Positions 60,424-64,000 of a DNA stretch of 64,000 bases are shown here, piece after piece. Each line of letters starts with the position of its first letter. Within the stretch, counting starts at the first letter, position 1. Under the pieces are notes generated by a model. The model was not told where the DNA came from, made no database searches, and saw only the letters and a program-made list of their open reading frames with translations. The stretch is from Deltaproteobacteria bacterium (GTDB lineage: Bacteria > Myxococcota_A > Polyangia > Polyangiales > JADJMO01), in the NCBI GenBank assembly GCA_025363655.1, contig JANYDK010000040.1:92368-156367 (forward strand), written 5' to 3'. A program made the position numbers and the translations under genes.

Positions 60424-61191
60424 ATGAGCGTGCGCTCCACTGTTTCGACGGGATCGACGGGTGCGAAGCGTTCACTGTCGGCGCGCCTTGCAGGTGCTGC
60501 CGCCCTCGGTCTCGCGGCCGCCTCCACCACAGTCGTCACGCTCGCTCCCTCGCGCGCGCTCGCTGCCGACGAGCCGGTGGCCCCTGGCTCGTCGTGCGTC
60601 GACGACGAGCTGAAAAAAGAGCTGATCGGTGGTCGCCACTATCGCGGCGTGCAGCCTCGCCTCTTCACCAAGGCCTTTCGTCACGAGCTCTCGCCGCTCG
60701 GCGGCTGGGCGGCGAACGACGCCATCGACTCCGCACCTTGGTACGGCGGCGCCTACACCTTCCACTTCAGCGAAGAGCTCGGCCTCGAGCTCTCGGTCGG
60801 CTTCTCGAAGGCGAAATCGCGCATCGCCGACATCCTCCAGCAGCGCAACCCGTCGCCGATCGACGTCTTCCGCAACGACCGCAAGGTGCGCCAGTACATG
60901 GGCCACCTGCTCTGGTCGATCGGGTACGGCAAGCTCCGCTGGATGGGCGGCGCCATCAATCGCTTCGACTTCCACATCGCCCTCGGCGGCGGCGTCACCG
61001 ACGACGAAGAGTCGCGCGGCCTCACCGGGAGCTTCGGCGTCGGCTCGAAGCTCTACATCGCCAGCTGGTTCGCGCTCCGCATGGACGTGCGCGATCAGCT
61101 CCTCTCGCAGAAGGTCCTCGACGAACGCCGCATCGTGAACAACGTGCTGGTGCTCGCGGGCTTCTCCATCTTCTTCCCCTTCAGCGGCTAG
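60424..61191 (+). CDS. Outer-membrane beta-barrel protein (OMP_myx_plus type)
   Basis: This 255-residue protein has a Sec signal ending SRALAADE. Beta-barrel-like alternating strands follow, for example YGGAYTFHFSEELGLELSVGFSKA, GKLRWMGGAINRFDFHIALGGGV and GVGSKLYIASWFALRMDVRDQLL. The C-terminus ends in an aromatic/hydrophobic strand, GFSIFFPFSG. The size and pattern fit TIGR04565 (OMP_myx_plus), a family enlarged in myxobacteria that includes the gliding-motility barrels GltA and GltB. It is followed 9 bp later by the next gene and a TPR gene. Confidence 0.75.
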   Translation: MSVRSTVSTGSTGAKRSLSARLAGAAALGLAAASTTVVTLAPSRALAADEPVAPGSSCVDDELKKELIGGRHYRGVQPRLFTKAFRHELSPLGGWAANDAIDSAPWYGGAYTFHFSEELGLELSVGFSKAKSRIADILQQRNPSPIDVFRNDRKVRQYMGHLLWSIGYGKLRWMGGAINRFDFHIALGGGVTDDEESRGLTGSFGVGSKLYIASWFALRMDVRDQLLSQKVLDERRIVNNVLVLAGFSIFFPFSG

Positions 61192-61200
61192 GAGCCCTCG

Positions 61201-62001
61201 ATGCGCCGCAAGAGCTTCGTCGCCGCCGAGATCACAGAGCCGAAGATTGCTTCGCAACTTCGGCCGCTCGCTGGATCTCGCCTACCGCTCGGTCCGCTCG
61301 CCGTGATCGTCGCCGCGCTCCCCTGGCTCATCGCCGCCGGAGGCAAAGCCGCGCCGGGGGGACCGAAGGGCAAGGCTTCGGCGTCGGCGAGCTCGGCGTC
61401 GGTGAGCGCCAGTGCTTCGGCGGTGGTCGCTCCGGTCACCACCAGCAGCATCGTCGCGCCCATCTCGTCGACGGCCGTCTCGCCGCTGACGCCACGTCCC
61501 GATGAGGCGCCGCCGGTGAAGGCCTCCGCTTCGGCGAAACCCGCCGCTTCGTACGACGCGCTGATGGCCGAGGTCGCCGCGCTCCGGGCTCGCGTCGGGG
61601 TCATCGCCAACGCGGTCTGGAAGAGTCGCATCACCGTCAGCGTGCGCCTCAATGGCTCGCACGCGCGCGTCGCCTCGGCGAAGCTCTTCGTCGACAACGC
61701 GCTCGTCTGGACGGGCCCGAAGAGCTTCACCGCCGACGATCCCGTGCAAATTTTCGACGGCGGCGTCGCCCCTGGCCTTCACGCGATCACCCTTGAAATC
61801 GAGCGCCGTGACGATCGCGACGAGACCTACCGAACGGTCGATCGCGCGACCGCGACGTTGATGGTCCCGCAAGGCAAGCGCCTCGAGGTCAATGCTCGTC
61901 TCGACGACGACAGCGACATGGGTGACGACTTCCCCGACGACGGCGAGGGCACCTACGACATGCGCCTGCGCCTCAAGGCCAAGGCAGTGAACGTGCAATG
62001 A
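61201..62001 (+). CDS. Periplasmic/membrane-anchored protein of the barrel-TPR cluster
   Basis: ATG 61201 follows GGAG overlapping the previous stop. The 266-residue protein has an N-terminal peptide encoded by a repeat copy, then a hydrophobic anchor (PLAVIVAALPWLIAAGG), a Ser/Ala-rich linker with SASASS units and a short coiled coil (YDALMAEVAALRARVGVI). The C-terminal ~130 residues are beta-rich (SVRLNGSHARVASAKLFVDNALVWTGPKSF, then DDDSDMGDDFPDDGEGTYDM). It is coupled to the TPR gene by an ATGA overlap. Homologues in gliding clusters are not certain, so no name is assigned. Confidence 0.68.
   Translation: MRRKSFVAAEITEPKIASQLRPLAGSRLPLGPLAVIVAALPWLIAAGGKAAPGGPKGKASASASSASVSASASAVVAPVTTSSIVAPISSTAVSPLTPRPDEAPPVKASASAKPAASYDALMAEVAALRARVGVIANAVWKSRITVSVRLNGSHARVASAKLFVDNALVWTGPKSFTADDPVQIFDGGVAPGLHAITLEIERRDDRDETYRTVDRATATLMVPQGKRLEVNARLDDDSDMGDDFPDDGEGTYDMRLRLKAKAVNVQ
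61240..61302 (+). repeat. Dispersed hairpin element, coding copy A
   Basis: CCGAAGATTGC-TTC-GCAACTTCGG opens the element and CGCTCGGTCCGCTCGCC ends it. It lies inside codons 14-34 of the 61201 gene, just before the hydrophobic anchor. The stem arms differ from the other copies by paired (compensatory) changes and keep the bulged A. Confidence 0.65.
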
Positions 62002-64000
62002 GCGCTCGGTCGCCGGGCAGTCTCGATTCGCCAAAGGTTGCTTCGCAACCTTGGCCGCCCGGTCGATCTCGCTGCGCTCGGTCGCCGGGCCGTCGGGGAA
62101 GGGGCCTCGTCCTGGCGATCCTTCTCGCCGGTGCGCCCTTCGTCATGCTCCGGCAGGGACGCGTCGCTGCGGCACCGGCGGCGGCAGCTTCGGCCTCGAG
62201 TGCCACCTCGACATCGAGCGTCGAGGTCCCCGTCACGGGCATCGCCGCCACGCTCGCGGCCGCACCTTCGACCTCGGCCTCGGGAATCCTCGCCGATCCG
62301 GGCAAGCCGATGAAGGCCTACGAAGCCTCGCTCGCCGCCGCCAAGCTCGCGGGTCCGGCGTATGCGAGCGGCACCGGCGCGCCCTACACCCCGGAAGAGG
62401 TCGCCCAAATCGTCGCCGATCAGCAGGGCGCGTTCATCGCCGGTCGCCTCGCCGACGTCGTCAGCGTCCTCACCGGAGTCGTCGAATCCCCTCGTTTTTC
62501 CCTGGTCTCCCGTGAACCCGAAGGTCGCGCGGCGTGGCTCCTCCTCGGCGACGCGCTCGGTCAGTCGGGCGTGCATGCGCTCGCACGTCACTATCTGCGC
62601 AAGGCCGCCGAAGGTCCGGTCGCCGAAGGAACGGCGCGCTCGGCGGCCCGCAAGCTCACCGAAATCGCGCTCGACGACGAGGCCTACGAAGAGGGCATCA
62701 ACGACCTCCAGCCCATCCTCGAGAAAGCGCCGACCAGCGCCGAATTGCGCGGCGAGCTCGACTACCTCGTGGGCCGCCTCGCAGAGAGCACCGGCGACGA
62801 CGACACCGCGCTCAAGGCCTACGCGAAGATCGTCCCGCTCTCGCGCTTCTGGTCGGCGGCGACGTATCGGCGAGGGCTCCTCGAGACCAATCGCCAACGT
62901 TTCAACGAGGCCGAAGCGCTCTTCTGCCAAGTCGCCGATCCGAAGCGACAAGATTCGTCCGCGCCGGTCTTCGCCGATGAACGCTTCTTCGCCGTGCGCG
63001 ATCTCGCGCGCCTCGCGCTCGGGCGTTTGGCCCATGAAAATAAGCGTTTCGACGACTCGCGCTACTACTACTACCTGGTGCCGCAAGACTCCAGGCGCCT
63101 CGCCGAAGCGCTCTACGAGTCGGCCACCTCGCGCTACGAGAAGGGCGACTACGACGACGCCCGCGATCTCCTCGACGAGCTCTCGACGCTCGGCGAAGGT
63201 CACCCCTACGACGACGAAGCGCGCGTGCTCGACGTCTACGTCGACGTCGCGGTCTGCGATTTCGCGTCTGCCAACAAGAAGCTCGACGCCTTCCTCGCCA
63301 CGTATGCGCCCCTGCGCGATCGCGTGCACGTCCTCGCCACCGGCCCCGATCTCGGCATCCGCGCCTTTCTCGATCGCGGCGCGGCCATCGAGGCGTCTCC
63401 CGAGAAGGGTACGGTGCTCGATCAAGACGCGCGCATCTGGCGTCGCCTCGAGGCCGATCCGGCGCTGCTCTTCATCCTCCGCGCGCGTCGCCGTCTCGCG
63501 GTCGAGCTCGGCGGGCTCAAGGGCGCAGGCGCGCAGCTGCAAGGCCTCGCCGACACGCTGGGCGGGAAGAGCACCAGCGCGGCGATCGACGTCAACGATC
63601 TCGAGCCCTCGATCGAAAGGCGCTCGGCCGATCTCCGCGCCGCCATCGCTTCGGTCCGCGCCGAGATCGAATCCCTGAAAAAACAAGGCGGAAACGCTGC
63701 CCAGCTCGCCGCCCTCGAGACCGAGCTGGAAGCGCTGTCGACCAAGGCAGCGGCGCTCGACGTCACTGCCGCTGCGCCGGGCGACGACTCCGCGAAGGGC
63801 GGTCAAGGCTTGCCCGGCCTCGTCGCCGCCGATCAGGCGAAGGCGCAGTCGCTCTACTTCCAAGGTCTCGCGCTCACCGCCGAGCTCGACGCGACAGCGG
63901 TGAAGCTCGCGCGTGAGGCACTGCTTCGCCTCGATCGCCGCAGCGGCCGATTGGTCGCTCGGGCACGGCTCGCCAAGATCGACATCGTCCTCGGCGAGAA
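61998..64000 (+). CDS. Long TPR-type periplasmic protein (runs off right edge)
   Basis: ATG 61998 overlaps the stop of the previous gene, and the frame is open to the window edge (667 codons). The N-terminus is basic and repeat-derived, followed by an anchor (GLVLAILLAGAPFVML) and an Ala/Ser-rich linker. From residue ~100 on, TPR-like helices dominate (EGRAAWLLLGDALGQSGVHALARHYLRKAAE, LDYLVGRLAESTGDDDTALKAYAKIV, LYESATSRYEKGDYDDARDLLDEL). Around residue 550 a coiled coil occurs (LRAAIASVRAEIESLKKQGG). A barrel plus long TPR protein is the organisation of gltA/B-gltC-type gliding clusters. The C-terminus is missing. Confidence 0.72.
   Translation, partial: MSARSPGSLDSPKVASQPWPPGRSRCARSPGRRGRGLVLAILLAGAPFVMLRQGRVAAAPAAAASASSATSTSSVEVPVTGIAATLAAAPSTSASGILADPGKPMKAYEASLAAAKLAGPAYASGTGAPYTPEEVAQIVADQQGAFIAGRLADVVSVLTGVVESPRFSLVSREPEGRAAWLLLGDALGQSGVHALARHYLRKAAEGPVAEGTARSAARKLTEIALDDEAYEEGINDLQPILEKAPTSAELRGELDYLVGRLAESTGDDDTALKAYAKIVPLSRFWSAATYRRGLLETNRQRFNEAEALFCQVADPKRQDSSAPVFADERFFAVRDLARLALGRLAHENKRFDDSRYYYYLVPQDSRRLAEALYESATSRYEKGDYDDARDLLDELSTLGEGHPYDDEARVLDVYVDVAVCDFASANKKLDAFLATYAPLRDRVHVLATGPDLGIRAFLDRGAAIEASPEKGTVLDQDARIWRRLEADPALLFILRARRRLAVELGGLKGAGAQLQGLADTLGGKSTSAAIDVNDLEPSIERRSADLRAAIASVRAEIESLKKQGGNAAQLAALETELEALSTKAAALDVTAAAPGDDSAKGGQGLPGLVAADQAKAQSLYFQGLALTAELDATAVKLAREALLRLDRRSGRLVARARLAKIDIVLGE
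62002..62090 (+). repeat. 17-bp direct repeat flanking the second coding copy
   Basis: GCGCTCGGTCGCCGGGC occurs at 62002-62018 and again at 62074-62090, exactly 72 bp apart. The spacing is a multiple of three, so both copies encode ARSPG. The interval contains most of the dispersed element. Confidence 0.65.
62031..62092 (+). repeat. Dispersed hairpin element, coding copy B
   Basis: CCAAAGGTTGC-TTC-GCAACCTTGG starts the 62-bp element and CTCGGTCGCCGGGCCG ends it. It lies in codons 12-32 of the TPR gene in the same frame as copy A (SPKVASQPW here, EPKIASQLR there). The hairpin has a bulged A and an otherwise perfect stem. Confidence 0.7.

Overview
The window is very GC-rich, densely coding DNA with no tRNA, rRNA, IS element or CRISPR array that I can see. 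The organism is probably a myxobacterium (Myxococcota), most likely in the Polyangiales/Labilithrix direction. The clues are three Ser/Thr protein kinases in 64 kb, about eighteen lipoproteins with Asp/Ala/Gly/Pro-rich stalks, an outer-membrane barrel of the myxobacterial OMP_myx_plus type beside a TPR protein, and frequent GTG starts. This is inferred from gene content, not from a marker gene. No gap between genes exceeds about 220 bp.

Positions 1-8.3 kb are mostly on the minus strand: the N-terminal part of a large GltD-like oxidoreductase running off the left edge, a helical-repeat protein, an FNR-like reductase, an ABC1/UbiB kinase, a TerB-like protein (+), a class III fructose-1,6-bisphosphatase and a coiled-coil membrane protein. 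Positions 8.3-12 kb (+) hold a hotdog thioesterase, then a beta-helix lipoprotein translationally coupled to an SO2930-type diheme cytochrome, and a small lipoprotein. Positions 12-24.5 kb are mixed: zinc-ribbon protein, class IV aminotransferase, orphan N6-adenine methyltransferase, BNR-repeat lipoprotein, DUF1697, glycerol-3-phosphate dehydrogenase, a candidate clan-CD-like secreted peptidase and a double VOC protein.

Positions 24.5-43 kb contain a quinone oxidoreductase, a minimal WGR protein, a lipoprotein with a paralogue at 56 kb, an orphan phosphonopyruvate decarboxylase, a thioesterase, uracil-DNA glycosylase, the pntAB transhydrogenase operon followed by a 31-residue lipoprotein, a triple-Kazal lipoprotein, two divergent Ser/Thr kinases, a papain-like lipoprotein peptidase with a pYEATS-like tail, FolD and Lgt. 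Positions 43.4-49.9 kb (+) form a run with an NtrC-type regulator lacking GAFTGA, its KinB-like kinase, a GNAT enzyme, urocanase, and a sigma-factor-like protein with a C-terminal membrane anchor.

Positions 50.8-60.3 kb look like a type VI secretion accessory/effector module. It contains a membrane-anchored Ser/Thr kinase divergent from a 1313-residue protein with two DUF2169 domains and a pentapeptide-repeat tail, two lipoproteins, and a coupled operon of pentapeptide protein, DUF3540 and DUF4150 (PAAR-like). No VgrG or sheath gene is in the window. From 60.4 kb to the right edge, an OMP_myx_plus barrel, a periplasmic protein and a long TPR protein resemble the gliding-motility gltA/B/C type of cluster.

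The main structural novelty is a ~62-bp dispersed element with a conserved bulged hairpin. One copy is intergenic at 28.67 kb, and two copies sit in the same reading frame inside the N-termini of the last two genes.
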